Assembly (NCBI GenBank): GCA_022605425.2
Contig: CM061252.1
Span: forward strand, 186,001 to 250,000
DNA: 64,000 nt
Direction: 5' to 3'
Source: Hamiltosporidium tvaerminnensis
Lineage: Eukaryota; Microsporidia; Dubosqiidae
A program made the translations under genes and the position numbers. The first letter of the stretch is position 1. Each line of letters begins with the position of its first letter. Positions 1 to 11,985 of the stretch are shown piece by piece. The notes under the pieces are model-generated. The model did not search any database. It was not told the origin of the DNA and saw only the letters and a list, made by a program, of their open reading frames with translations.

Positions 1-1499
1 TTCTAAACACAAAGAATTTTCTTAATACCTCTCTATATATTATCTGGATATTTTCAGCTATGTTGTATTTCTCTATGTAATTTTAAATGACTTTATGATT
101 TAAATATTGTTTTCTATATTTTGAACATATTTTTTTTGTCCGTTTTATCATAAAACCATTGAAAAAAGTATTATCATTACTAGGAGCGTTCTATTATGAT
201 TTCTTAATATATTTCTAAAGATAAAATATATTTATTGTGATTAAACTTCTTTCTTGCGTCAGAAAAAATAGGATCACTTTATTGTGTGATATAGTTGACC
301 TTATGTCACTATACAAATAAATATAATGAACATTTCCAATTATAGTATCATGTTTGATCGCTTCTTTTCAAGTTCTCCATAAGACAATATTTTCTCTACA
401 AACATAGAATGTTAATTTAATTTGTATGAATTCAGACGCTTATTACCTAGTTTCTGATTTCACCCATTCAAAATATATTTTTTTAGATGATTTCTATTAC
501 AAAAAGGCAAAATTCGCTTCTTATAAGTTAATAATATTACTTTTAATATTTTGGATCTGATTTATAACTATTATTCTCTTGAATTTTTCGAATATGATGT
601 CTCTTTACTGGTTGCTAAGAACAAAAATATTTTTTTTTTAAAAAAATATGTAGGGTTACTGATATGCATTATCATATAATAAATAAAATATAAAATTATA
701 TGTTCATAACGAATTGCACGAGCTAGTATACTTCTAAAGCTGCCTTGATAGTGGTGTTCACTGCTATTATCTTCTTTGAAATATATCTTGATTGGGTATA
801 TCCACAAATAAACTTCAGATTGTATTTATAACACATATTTCGACGACTATCTTAAATAATCACCCGAAAAGAACTCAAATATTAAGCTTAAGAGATCTAA
901 ATATGCTTGTTTGTAATTTATTTTGTCTTATAAAGATCTGATAATACGGATTTACTTTTTATTATTCTTATTGCAACTACAAACCCCAAACTTTAGCTAG
1001 AAAGGACCAATCTCATTAGTAAAGCATTTTTTTTATCATTTAATGATTCTATATGTACCCTTTTCAATGCTATTGAGTAATTAAGTATAAGTACCTAATT
1101 AAAATTTAGATTTTTTCAATTTTTCCTTAAAATCTTAATGCTACAAAAGATTATATTTATATGCAAATTTAAAGACGCGCGGTATTTCTCATACCTTTGA
1201 TCAAATTAATTATAAGTATACTTTGCATTCTACATAATGGAATTTTTTTTACATAAAAGATGTTAGAGTTTCATATATTGGAAAAAATCGGGTTTTTAGG
1301 CCTTACATTTCGGCATATTAGTTTATATGCGTCATTTTCACTAAGAAGATAAACTGAGATTACTATTAAATTTCCAATATTATTCCAAAACCTTTCAAAC
1401 TATTTTTGGTTTTTATAGTAAATGAATTCTGGTTTATATCTATTATGTACTAACTAGGAAATTATAGCCAATATAGAAAATTAAACTGGAAAGAGTATA
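1..1499. other. AT-rich intergenic, no supported gene
   Basis: Stop codons are frequent on both strands. The longest open frame (571-807, minus) has a lysine/phenylalanine-rich translation without a recognisable domain and looks like chance. Confidence 0.6.
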
Positions 1500-1715
1500 C
1501 CTATATTAAAAACCATCTGCTTGGCAATAGATGTCTACATTTCATAGGAAAATCCTCACTGCCTACTGTGGTGGGATTTAAACCACACAGGGTCTATAAG
1601 CCAATCCCCCATAATGCCGACTTTCAACATATTAAAAGAATCAGAAGGAAACTTTCATTTGTGCATCCTCGACACCGAAACGATAAACAGGAATATAATA
1701 ACTAAGTAATTATTT
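1500..1715 (+). repeat. Dispersed repeat, short (~230 bp) subtype
   Basis: The stretch starts with 'accatctgcttggcaat' and continues through a block with 'gggtctataagccaatc' to an end in 'aactaagtaatt'. The same order of blocks recurs at 28173-28400 and, inverted, at 40505-40737. The first ~90 bp are shared with the longer ~700-bp subtype (for example 4375-5095). It has no coding capacity. The compact size and simple 3' tail suggest a non-autonomous SINE-like element; this is inference. Confidence 0.6.
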
Positions 1716-2417
1716 TTCTTTCCCTTATCTCAAGCAAGGCCTCGTCTCTTTTTGCTATTACTAATCTTTCGGCAGCATTGTAGGGTTCACTGTAAATGAA
1801 TATTTGTCCACTATTTTTATTTTGTTATCTACTTAATTTCACAAATATTTTCAATTCATTTTAAATTTGTTTCGAAAGGTTTAATACCCTGGTGTCAAAA
1901 AAACAAAATGTCTGTATTCTAACTTAGTGAAATATTCTACACTTAACCCAATACTCTTTACTATAGTAATTTTTGCTCAATTAATTTCTCTTGATCTTAA
2001 AAATTTCTTTGCTAAATCCAAGGATAAATCAGCTACACTAAACCTATATTTGACTAATCGAATTTTAATGCTTTAAAAATAGAAAATCGTCAAATACCGA
2101 TAAATTTTGATTCAAAAACAAATATATGCAAAAAAGAAGATTTATAGAGTTTTTGGCAACCAATGCTTCATTTATGATGCAGAAATGAAAAGTATAATAA
2201 TATATATTGAGCGTGTAAAAAAGTATATCCAAAAACAAAAAAAATAAGATTTTAATTACAACATTCCTGATTAATTAAATAAATTATACAAAACAGGCGT
2301 ATTATCATATGCATATAATAGTTGTTTACATTGAAACAGCTTCTATCATCAACTTTAGAGATATAACCCTTTATGTAATAATTAACAAAGAAATTGCTTT
2401 GGAGAACAATAATTATA
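1716..2417. other. AT-rich intergenic
   Basis: No gene or structured repeat was seen. The stretch ends at the TA dinucleotide (2416-2417) that abuts the DNA transposon. Confidence 0.6.
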
Positions 2418-2690
2418 GGGTTTTTCGATCAATATAATAATCCTTGCAATCAATATAATAATTTTTCGATCAATATAATAATCCTTGCAATCAATATAAT
2501 AATTTTTCGATCAATATAATAATCCTTGCAATCAATATAATAATTTTTCGATCAATATAATAATCCTTGCAATCAATATAATAATTTTTCGATCAATATA
2601 ATAATCCTTGCAATCAATATAATAATCCTTGCAATCAATATAATAATTATTTTAAAAAAATAGAAATTTATAAAATAAAAATTTAAAAAA
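2418..2690. repeat. Left inverted terminal repeat of the DNA transposon
   Basis: Direct 21-bp units fill 2418 to about 2648, followed by an A/T-rich inner part that is also matched, inverted, at the other end. Five units carry the 'cgatc' variant and six the 'gcaatc' variant; the last two are both 'gcaatc'. Arrays of this kind are candidate transposase-binding sites. Confidence 0.85.
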
Positions 2691-2732
2691 TAAAATTATA
2701 AATAGTACTTGAGATTTATTATTACTCAAGAA

Positions 2733-3888
2733 TCATTGCCCTACCTCAGACTTTTGCAAATATCCTAACATTTTACGGTAAAAAGAACTACAATGTTCTC
2801 CCGTGATTTCATTAAATTTTTCACAAATTAATATTCTCAACTGAGGCTCAGTACGAGCACCACCTCGAATTACTTTATTTTTCCAGACTGAGAATACATT
2901 CTCAATTTGATTAAGAAATGGAGAGTAAGGTGGAAGATATTTTATTCGATACGAAGCAATTTCCTCATCATCATTCAATCCACGATAATGATGAATTCTC
3001 GCATTGTCCATTACAAATATTGGAGTCAAAATTCCTTGCCTTTGACAACTTTCATTAATCTCCTTAATAAATAATTTGAAATCCTCACCATTTACGGCCC
3101 TCTCATGAACCTTATTGTATATCATACCATATTTGTTCATTGCTGCGACTACTGAAATATTTCTACTTCGAGCTGCTGTTACAGATAGGTATGCAGATTC
3201 ACCTTTCATGTTACGACCTCTACTGGGGCGTGTAACTTCTGCAAACCCAACTTCATCTAAAAAGACAAAGTTTTTGTCATCGTTATCAACCTCCAACTCA
3301 CGAAAACTAGTTGCGTAATTGGTTCTATGCTCAATTGTCGAAAGTGTATTTCTACGCTTAGGCACTAATGTTACACGCTTTAGAGTGTAATGGAACTCCC
3401 TTAGTGCACGATCAATTGTACTAGTTGACACATCAATATTAAATGTACTTTGACCCATTCTGCCAACTCATACAGGGTTTTTGTACATTCCAAATCAACA
3501 TAGGCTTGTAAGTTCTCTTTTATTTCCAAGGTTAACTTTGAGCGCCTATCACCACCTCTTTTATCGACAAATACCAAGCCAGTGTTTAAATATCGTCTAA
3601 CGATACTATTAACCGTCTGGTAATTTATTCATACATCGAGGCAATTGCGGACATAGAATAGCCTTCTAATGTCTTTTCAATTATGCGTTCCCGATCATTA
3701 ATAGAAACTTTTTGTTTCCTCAGAGTTGGAATAGTGGTTATGGAGAGATTTTCATCATTTGATCCCGATGTTTCTGCAAGACACTTCAAAACATTGTCAT
3801 TTTCGCACTCTATACATTTTGGTGTTTCACCTACATGAAAATCATATTTGTTCTCGTTGGTATTTTTACCTGAAAAAGAATTTGACAT
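2733..3888 (-). pseudogene. Tc1/IS630-type transposase, frameshifted (DD34E)
   Basis: The protein would cut and rejoin transposon DNA at TA sites. The ATG at 3886-3888 opens an 87-residue N-terminal part that ends with a helix-turn-helix-like stretch (SMSAIASMYE). The frame is then lost near 3625, and about 55 codons of plausible winged-helix sequence continue in another frame. A second shift near 3460-3475 leads into the catalytic frame (2733-3458). That part has the first aspartate in FLDEVGF, the second in FVMDNARIHH and the glutamate in LPPYSPFLNQIENVF, with 34 residues between the last two. So the DD34E triad is intact, but at least two frameshifts make this copy non-autonomous as read here. 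Confidence 0.88.
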
Positions 3889-3904
3889 TGGAGTTAATTT
3901 TATA

Positions 3905-4175
3905 ATGAATGAATTATTTTTTAAATTTTTATTTTATAAATTTCTATTTTTTTAATTTTTTTTTAAATTTCTATTTTTTAAAAATAATTATTATATTGAT
4001 TGCAAGGATTATTATATTGATTGCAAGGATTATTATATTGATCGAAAAATTATTATATTGATTGCAAGGATTATTATATTGATCGAAAAATTATTATATT
4101 GATTGCAAAGATTATTATATTGATCGAAAAATTATTATATTGATTGCAAGGATTATTATATTGATCGAAAAACCC
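3905..4175. repeat. Right inverted terminal repeat of the DNA transposon
   Basis: This is the reverse complement of the left end: an A/T-rich inner segment followed by nine 21-bp units (five 'gcaa' type, four 'cgaaaa' type), ending GATCGAAAAACCC next to TA. One unit has a 'gcaaag' variant, so the units are not perfectly homogenised. Confidence 0.85.
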
Positions 4176-4374
4176 TATATATTAAAAGCCAAAAATAATT
4201 AATAGGTATGAGGAAAAAGGAATAAATTTATTAGATTATATAATTCGCTAAAATGACCTGTTTCTATTTATCATCTGATTAAAGATATTTTTATAAGACA
4301 TATTAGGAATTTCACAGTTATGCTTGCAGTTTATCTTATAATGTAAATATATTATACATTTAATAAAATGCTTT

Positions 4375-5095
4375 GGAGAGGGAGGATAACCACATAAAAA
4401 ACTTTCTGCTTGGCAATGAGTGTGTGAAACTGGTGTGAAGATCATTTTTTGGATTTTTGGTGGGAATACAATTGCACTACATCTTCGGTTGTTCCATGGG
4501 AGTTGTTATGAAGAGGAGAAGGTCTAAGAAATGGAGAAACTTTTTCTACAAATTTATTTGTAGTTTTTTAAGTAACCAAATTGCAGACCAGCAGCTGAAC
4601 ATGTAGGTAATTGCCATGTAAAAGCATGGAAACCTAGCCTTGCTCACTCGGGTTAGAAGACTTAACGCCTGGGAGATATAAAAATAAAAACCATTAAAAG
4701 CCGAGAGAGCTAAGTAGCAGGTTATACCTGTTGGTATGACATTGCACTGTCTAGGTGGACCCATGTAAATCTCTGAAATATATCTTAGCTAGAAGTTCAT
4801 TGGGTTCAGAAAGTGTAGAGTAAGTGGGAATGATGCATAGTCTTGGGGGAGCCCAGGGGGGGCTTCGGCCTTCGATCACACCCCACGCAACGGACATTAA
4901 CGAACTCCGGGCAACTACCTCGCCTATTAATTAGGTTCTACACACCTGGTAGATCAAAGGCTTTGGGACTTAGGTATCGCAGGGGTTACCGATGGAGTGT
5001 TGGGGTAGCAGTCATTTATGTTAAACCTAGAACTGCGTTAATGTCATGAAAACAAATATAATATTTGACACTATTTTAAAAAAGATGTGATACAT
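4375..5095 (+). repeat. Dispersed repeat, long (~700 bp) subtype
   Basis: This is the best-preserved copy. It starts 'ggaggataaccacataaaa', passes through 'agagctaagtagcaggtta' and a GC-richer block near 4840-5035, and ends 'aaagatgtgata'. The same blocks in the same order occur at 20115-20815, 38852-39584 and 41791-42430, and more decayed at 11560-11985 and (inverted) 41030-41735. Short open frames inside (4546-4764 minus, 4843-5049 plus) are not conserved between copies, so it is treated as non-coding. Its origin is unknown. Confidence 0.75.
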
Positions 5096-5900
5096 TTAAA
5101 TAAAACTTGTTATTTCTACAATTAATTTTTTATTTTTTTTATGCTTTTTAGAACAGTAGCATTTGTTATGTTGTTTTTATGACATTAGAAAATTTTATGT
5201 TTAATATATAAAATTACTTGTACCAGTGTAGGGGAGATAACTACATAGAAAACTACGAACATGTTCGGGTTAAAAAAGTCACACAAGTGGCAGATCATTT
5301 TTTCCTCATACAAATTTAATGAAATAGTCGAAAATATAGCGTGTTTATCATTCGTATCAAAAATTTAAACAATAAATGAACCTCTTAAGTTTTAATCAAT
5401 AGTGTCTAAGCAGATAGATTTTAATGTAATTGTCCTTCGTCCACCTTAAATAAATTATTTTGTCTAAAAAAAGAATATAAACTTTGATTCCCTACAAAAA
5501 CATAAAGTGTCAGGATGTCGAAACGTTCAACGAGGAACAGGCCGATCCTTGATTGCGAAATTATTTATTTTATGAATCAGAAAAATTTGCCTTTAGTTAC
5601 AAACTATTTAACCTACTCGAACAAAATTTCATACGACACACCTTAAAAAGGTAACAAGCTTCGATTCTCATATAGACAGTGTGTCATATATATCGAAACA
5701 AACTATTTACAAATTGTTTTAATCCACTGAATTAGAAAGCTAGATATTTCAGAGTTCTGTTTTTTTTCTACAGATTAAACCTAGATATTAACCAAAAATC
5801 AAAAAAAATAGACCGTAAAATTTTACTTGAAAAACCTAAGACTTATAATTTAAATATAATTTTGAAAAAGGCTCAAATTTATTTTAATATTTTCAAAGCC
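5096..5900. other. AT-rich intergenic
   Basis: Near 5232-5265 a short stretch ('ggagataactacatagaaaa') resembles the 5' end of the dispersed repeat family and may be a fragment. Nothing else was recognised. Confidence 0.5.
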
Positions 5901-8162
5901 TTAAATCTTTTCTATAACAATATATTTCGTTTTAAATTTCTCTGATATAAATTTAATTGGGTCCTCTGATAAATAATAATCTCCCATATAATATTGCACT
6001 ATAATGTAAAATTCATTAAAAAACAAAAATTTAAGCCAATTTTTAGTCTCTTTCTGAATAACACACCTGTCAAATATGATATACTCAAGTTTCCTTAAAG
6101 TTGCAATAAATATTATATCCTTTTCTGATATATTTATTTCCTCTAACTTCATTCTTTTTATTTTATATTCCTGTAAAGCACAAAATAATTCTGAAAAACT
6201 AATATTTTGAAAATTAATTCTACAAATATTTAATTTTTTTAAATTTAATAAATTATTGAATGCTTTTACATTTAAATTATCAATAGAAAAATCTCTGATG
6301 AGTAGTTGCTTTATACTGCTCATTTCATAGTTTTGAAATAAAAACTTTAAGGAATCTATAGGATATTCAGAATCCGAAATATCTTTATTTGTGGCTCTAA
6401 AATCAAATTTTTCATTATTTGCTAGAAGTTTTAATTAATCAATTATTTTATTAATATCCCAAAGACTCAATTCTGTAATATAAAAAATTTGATCTACATA
6501 ACGGTTTAACTTTATAGTATTTGTTGTATCAAAGTATATTTCTTGAAGACCTATCATCATCTCTATCAACTTTAAAAAAATCGAATAACAATCAATGTGA
6601 TTGGCTGAGAATTTAAAATATTTAATAGATTCGTTTATAAAAATTTCATTTTCAATATATTATCTGATTTGTTTATTTCTAAGCTTTCTAGCCCTTTAAT
6701 ATTTAGAATGTCTCTTAGAAGATCAGATTTTATTTCTGAAGATGAAATTTTAATACACTTTATATTATCTTTTAAAATAGTATTTTCGGTTGTAAAAAAC
6801 TGTTTATCATTTAATTCATAAAAAGAAATTGAAACAATATTTAAACTTCTTTTATATTCACAAAAAAATTTGACCTGCAAATTCTTATTCATGCATTCAA
6901 AATATTCGATGATTCTAACTTTACCTTTATAGTTATCTTCATTAAGTATCTTTAAATAGAAATTTCTATTTTCTTTTGGTATATTTTTATTTTTCTTGAT
7001 ATATTTTTCGATAGAACATTGTTAGTGTATGTGCTTCAGACTTTGTATTATAAACTCCGCTATATTAAGATCCTCTTCTTTGATTGCATGAACTGCATAT
7101 TTTTCATCATCATTCTTTTCAAAAAATATAAATTCGATAATTTTGGCTAAATTCTCTCTAAATATGAAACTTGTCTTAATTTCAGGAAATATAAACACAA
7201 TCTTTTTTAAATTTACCAAATTTAAATTTGCATTTAGAGAACAAATTACCTCATCCTATATGTAACCCCAATGGAATACAATCTCATCGATTCTTTTTTT
7301 TAAATTATCTAAAATAAAACAAAAACTCTTCGAATTCGCTCTGTTTAATGACTTTATATGCAAATACTTTATATTTAATGTATTTAGAAACACTAAAAAT
7401 AAACATTGACTTTTATGATTCACAACAACTTTTTTATAAAAAAATGCATCAAAATTGTAATTAATTACTAACATATGCTTTCTATCATCTGTAAATATCC
7501 CTTTATATCCATCGTATACATAAAATTAGTTGTCTTTGATAAAACACAAAAATTTTTGCTCCTTTCCATTATTCAGTAGTTTTAAAAATTCTTGTGAGAT
7601 TTTTTTAAATAAAGCATTTGAAAAATAGTCTTGCTTTGAAAAATGAAACGAAGGGTTTTTGATGTCGAAATTATTCATTTCGTTAGATTCCATTAAAGAA
7701 AACCAAATTATTTTTATCGCATTCCTCAATTTATTATCATATTCAACTCTAAAATATTCTAATAAATACAATATTGTGTAAAACTTCTTAATTTTCATTT
7801 TAGTACCGGTAACTAATATGAAATTATAAACTCATAGAATATTAAAAAATCGGATTTCTTTATATGATGACAGAGAAATATTTCTACATTATTGTTTATT
7901 TTGTTAAATTTTTTAAATATATCAAACTTAAGACCAATTCTCTCAGTAATTTCTATAGTATATTTCTTATATTGCCTATTTTCATCTTTGTCAAACATTT
8001 TTTCTAAACAGTTTTTTTCGTCATTTTCATTCATCTCATCTCTTTTAATTCGACATAAACATTCAAGTTTGATTTTTTTATAATTGAAGTGATGTACGGC
8101 TCTACATTTTTATTTACAACATTAAATATTATATCTCTTTCACTCGAATAATAGATAAACAT
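5901..8162 (-). pseudogene. Decayed leucine-rich-repeat family gene
   Basis: Consecutive minus-strand open segments (roughly 8162-8035, 8034-7813, 7798-7526, 7474-7256, 7219-7022, 6892-6635 and 6323-5901) run for about 2.26 kb, close to the 2.35 kb of the related gene at 59186-61532. The C-terminal segment matches that gene in order and spacing: ISEKDIIFIATLRKLEYIIF here against ITEKDVSTFALFVNLRYLFI there. Segments 7798 to 6635 share one frame and are separated by stop codons, while the flanking segments are in other frames, so there are several nonsense codons and at least two frameshifts. The sequence is rich in Leu, Ile, Asn, Lys and Phe. Paralogy with the downstream gene is seen directly; the LRR assignment is by pattern. 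It is clearly non-functional as one protein. Confidence 0.75.
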
Positions 8163-10416
8163 AAAAATAAGTGGTTTGTATAATAACGTTATGAGATGGA
8201 ATCACAGATTAAATTTCATAAATTTTAGAAAAAAATATGTGTTTATATTTTTTATTTTAATTTACTATTTTAGTTTTTAGATAAAAAAATTCTAAGAATC
8301 TTTCAAAAACAATGAATCCATGGATCATAATTAATGAAAATTCTATAAAATTTTAAGATTAAAAAAACGTAAAAAGCTTATAGTATGAACAAGTGTTGGA
8401 ATTTCCAAATATAAAATTATATTAAATACGACTACATTTTTTGAAAATAGAAAAATATTCTTTTTGATGTTCGATTGTTCTTTGTGGTTTAAAGGAATAA
8501 TTGACTGTTCTTTACATTTTAGTTAAGCTTTATATTACTTATTATTAAAAATTTTAGATTCTTTTACCTTTCTAGAATTTCTCTCAATAAAAATTACAAA
8601 ATAAGATTATTCTTAGAATAAAAATGATATTTCTTAAAATGACAGTTTTCTTTATTTTTTGATTTTGTATCGAATTGCAAATAATATCTATAGAAAAGGT
8701 AAAAAAAGAGTTGTTGAAATGTAAGAATATACACTGTAAAGCCTAGGTGTAATTATTGAAAAGATGAAAAAAAATATCAATAAAAAATTGATTTAAAATG
8801 ACGTTTCAAACGATCAAATATGCCACCACAGCCATATCCTCAATAAACAAATATCTTATGAAAACATTGGTATTAAATGTAACGGACCATAGTACATTAT
8901 AATATCCATAGTGTACCCCGTTATTCCTAATATACTTTTATATATTAATAACCCCTTTATTTAATACAAATTATGTTTTTTGTATTATATTTCCTATCTT
9001 AAATTTTTACCAGGTATTTCATATTTATCCCACCATCTATTGCTTCCATGCTATTTCCTATATTTTTAAAGTCGGTTTACAGGATTTGAATCTAAACGAT
9101 TATCATGTATTATATGTATAAAATTTGGGTTAAATTCGTAAAAACGAACTCTCTTTTGCACTCATGAGAAAAAAATGCCGAAAACAATCTTGAACTTGAT
9201 TATCTGTATCATAATTCCTCAGGCGTTTCAATAAAAATTTTATACTCTCACCTAGTCTGTTTCTTGTATATTTTTTTTGTAGTCTATTTCCAAATTATTA
9301 GCCGCTTTTGAGTATTTCCCAATAAAAATTAAGGGTTTTTTCTGCATATTTCTCTTCCTCTTTTATTGTTACTAGAAATTTTTCAGAACTTCAGTTCGTC
9401 ATTTTATGTTTAATCTGTTCACTTTCCTCTTATTGTTCCAAATCGTCTTGTTTCTCAAAGAAATTTAATCTTGTGAAGAATTTGCTTTCTCGGAAAAAAC
9501 TGTTCGTTATAACGATATGCTGCATTTGTTAATTTATTTATTATATAAATTCTTGGAGGCCCGAGCACTTCAAGATCTGTAGCGCCACTTAGTAGTCTAA
9601 ATTCTTAATCATTCCGAAAAGAAAAATATTTTAATTTAATCAAGTATAAAGTTCCACGAGGTTATTTAAGAAATAATTGTCTTATCCAATTATTATTGGA
9701 ATATAAATAAATTACCAGAAGAATGGAAAAATCATCAAGCTTATAATACAATTTTAATTTACCTGTAAAATTCCTTAAAGAAATCTTAATATGGGATTTA
9801 AATTGTTTTTAACTGAAAACTTTAGGAAAAGTAAAAACCAAATTTATTAGGTTATTCTCGATAAATAATACAATTTAAAAGAAATTTTATGAATTTTATT
9901 TCAAATATTTTTTTGAACCAATAGAATCCTTTAAATTGTTTTGTTTTACTCACTAATATTGGTTGTATAGGATTTCTGAACAAGAAGAAAGAGAATATCC
10001 AGATCGGCGAATTGTATTGGTGTCTTGTAGTGTTTTAACCAACTAAATATTTCGATGTGAGTCTTCATCGAGAAATTACTAAATTATATAACTAATGATT
10101 TCCATGAAATGATCTAAAATATAAAAATTTCAAGTATTACCATAAAATAAAAGAAACTAAAAAAATATGTAGTTATATAAAAATTTTGTTGAGAAAGTGC
10201 GTATAAAATAACTCTGCTTATATAATTTTAAGCTTACATTTTTTCGATGTATATTTTCTATAAATATGGCAATTTGAAATAATAGAAATAAACCTTAAAT
10301 ATTTTTTTTGTGAAATTTATTTGAAATTTCAATCAAAAAAATATAAATTTCATAGTTTAAATTTTAATTTAATTTTCAATATATAAATATAGTTAATTTA
10401 TCAAATATGCATAAAA
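8163..10416. other. AT-rich intergenic, 2.25 kb
   Basis: There are dense stops in all frames. No repeat family member or gene remnant was recognised. Confidence 0.5.
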
Positions 10417-10797
10417 ATGGTAAAGAAAATTCGAGTTCATAAAACTTTCACTTACAATCATATTATCAAAGAGGCAATACAGTCCATGACTGACAACAAA
10501 GCAACGTCGGGTCAAATATTTGATTATGTTTCTGAAAAACATCCTGATTTATTCAATAATGAAAATTCTACTACTTGGAAAGGAAATATCAGACAATTGT
10601 TGAGTAAATCAACTGAATTCGTCAAACTTAAAAAAGACCAACATACTAAATTACATTACTGGACATATATTCCGATTTCAGAACAACATATGTTGGAAAA
10701 TATTCCAAATAAAGTACGAAAAAAACAACCTGCATATATAAACAACATTCCAATGTATCAAATGCCGATTTTTTATAATAATTATAATCCCAAATGA
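10417..10797 (+). CDS. Forkhead-domain protein
   Basis: This is a probable DNA-binding transcription factor. Residues about 12-80 follow the forkhead (winged-helix) layout: a start helix with YNHIIKEAIQSM, then SGQIFDYVSEKHPDLF, then TTWKGNIRQLLSKSTEFVKL, where typical forkheads read W-x-NSIRHNLS-x(4)-F-x-K. The recognition helix keeps W, N, IR and LS but has Gln in place of the usual His. The ATG at 10417 sits just before the domain. The frame closes at 10797 after an Asn/Tyr/Pro-rich stretch. Immediately after, the +1 frame stays open to a TAA at 10961-10963 with the same composition (Tyr/Asn/Pro-rich then Asn/Glu-rich), so the natural protein was probably about 180 residues, and a one-base change near 10785-10797 shortened it. 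The forkhead domain itself is unaffected. Confidence 0.75.
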   Translation: MVKKIRVHKTFTYNHIIKEAIQSMTDNKATSGQIFDYVSEKHPDLFNNENSTTWKGNIRQLLSKSTEFVKLKKDQHTKLHYWTYIPISEQHMLENIPNKVRKKQPAYINNIPMYQMPIFYNNYNPK

Positions 10798-10963
10798 TCC
10801 TTCACATATGATTCCACAAAACACATATCAATATAATTATCCAACCTATCCAATCAATTATACAATAGATGAATTGTATCAAAGAAATTATTATCCGTTT
10901 TATGAAGATTCCATTTTAAATAGATTCAATGAAAATGAAAATAACGAAGAAAATAATGAATAA
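10798..10963 (+). pseudogene. Out-of-frame C-terminal extension of the forkhead gene
   Basis: The frame that opens at the forkhead stop codon runs about 55 codons without interruption to TAA at 10961-10963. It has several Tyr-Pro and Asn residues and an acidic Asn/Glu end. Composition matches the last residues of the forkhead reading frame, which supports one ancestral reading frame broken by a single indel or a sequencing error. Confidence 0.55.
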
Positions 10964-11559
10964 AAAAACTATCCATTCTTATTTTAATTATTAAAATATT
11001 CCTAATGATTTATTATAAATTTGTAGCTTTTTCTCTCACTAGTTTATTTTTACAATTAAAAATTTTTCTTTTTATAAAAAATGGTGTTCAATTTTCATAA
11101 TATATACGAAAAAAATTCTGAGACCTTTGATGTACATTCAAAGAAATACATAACTAAAAATTTAAAAACAATAAATCATTTAGTATAATTCGTTACATAA
11201 GTTATTTTGTTAAAAAAATGGAATTTAAAAAATGTTATGACTGCCTAAACCTTATTCTATTTAAATCAGTAGTAGAAATAATAAGCTACCTATGGAATTT
11301 ATAAGATAATTAATTCGCTTCTATTTTTGGTCAAAGTCTGATAATACATCTATTCTTTCATTTAATGGTGAGGAAAATATAAACGTATTAAAACTATCTA
11401 TTTGTCAGTGATCAAGTTATATTATTGTGAATATCATCGTTTGAATTTTTGAAAAACTGAAAATTCCATTACACTTTCGATTTTATTATTAAAATTTATA
11501 TAAGGATAGACGATGTATGAATTGCAATATCTTCTTAGAAGATTTGTGTATGGTTTTAA
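10964..11559. other. AT-rich intergenic
   Basis: No gene was seen downstream of the forkhead gene. Confidence 0.5.
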
Positions 11560-11985
11560 TGCAACTTGATTGGAAATTTGCCTCTGAATTTGTTAATAAT
11601 TACTATATAATAGCATTTACATCTGTCTTCCTCACTCCGGCTAGAATAATCGATGCTCGGAAGATAAAAAAACACATAAAGCTTACAAGGTAGAAATATC
11701 GAGTAGCAGATTATATATAGTGATATGAAATTCCGGATCTTGCTGTATCTTATGTAAATCACCGGTATATTATTAACAAGAAATATATATTGTTCAAGAA
11801 ATTGGAGATTAAAAGGAATGCTTCTGGTTTTCGAAAAGCTCAGATAAGGCTTTATTAGAGATTACACACAGGAAACGGCCATTAAAAAACATCTGGAAAC
11901 ATCCTCGCGCATTTAATAAATTTTATACATCTTTTGAACGAAAAGCATTGAGATGAAGGTATTTGTGGGATACCTATGGTGTGTT
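11560..11985 (+). repeat. Decayed copy of the long dispersed repeat
   Basis: Blocks matching the 4375-5095 copy are recognisable: 'gagtagcagattatatatag' corresponds to its 'aagtagcaggttatacctg', and 'ggtatttgtgggatacctat' to its 'ggtatcgcaggggttaccga'. The front of the repeat is missing or unrecognisable. The small open frames here (11556-11762 minus, 11953-12156 plus) fall in repeat-derived sequence and are not credited as genes. Confidence 0.5.

Larger units (their letters stand above)
2418..4175 (-). mobile_element. Tc1/IS630-type DNA transposon with long repeat-built inverted ends
   Basis: The 1,758-bp element begins GGGTTTTTCGATC and ends with the reverse complement, directly flanked by TA on both sides (2416-2417 and 4176-4177), the target duplication typical of the Tc1/mariner/IS630 superfamily. 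The inverted ends are about 270 bp long. Their outer parts are arrays of 21-bp units alternating between 'tttttcgatcaatataataa' and 'tccttgcaatcaatataata' types, about 11 units on the left and 9 on the right. Inside lies a minus-strand transposase reading frame that is broken. Family assignment rests on the TA duplication and the DDE motifs of the transposase. Confidence 0.9.

Noticed and set aside
571..807. 78-residue minus-strand frame
   Set aside because: Low-complexity AT-driven translation without support.
4546..5035. tRNA-like box A ('gagctaagtagcaggtta') and box B-like ('cttcgatcacacc') in the long repeat
   Set aside because: The spacing is about 170 bp, too long for a standard tRNA-type promoter, and no cloverleaf could be drawn, so a tRNA-derived origin is not claimed.
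4843..5049. 68-residue plus-strand frame in the GC-richer part of the long repeat
   Set aside because: The frame is not conserved in the other copies of the same repeat.
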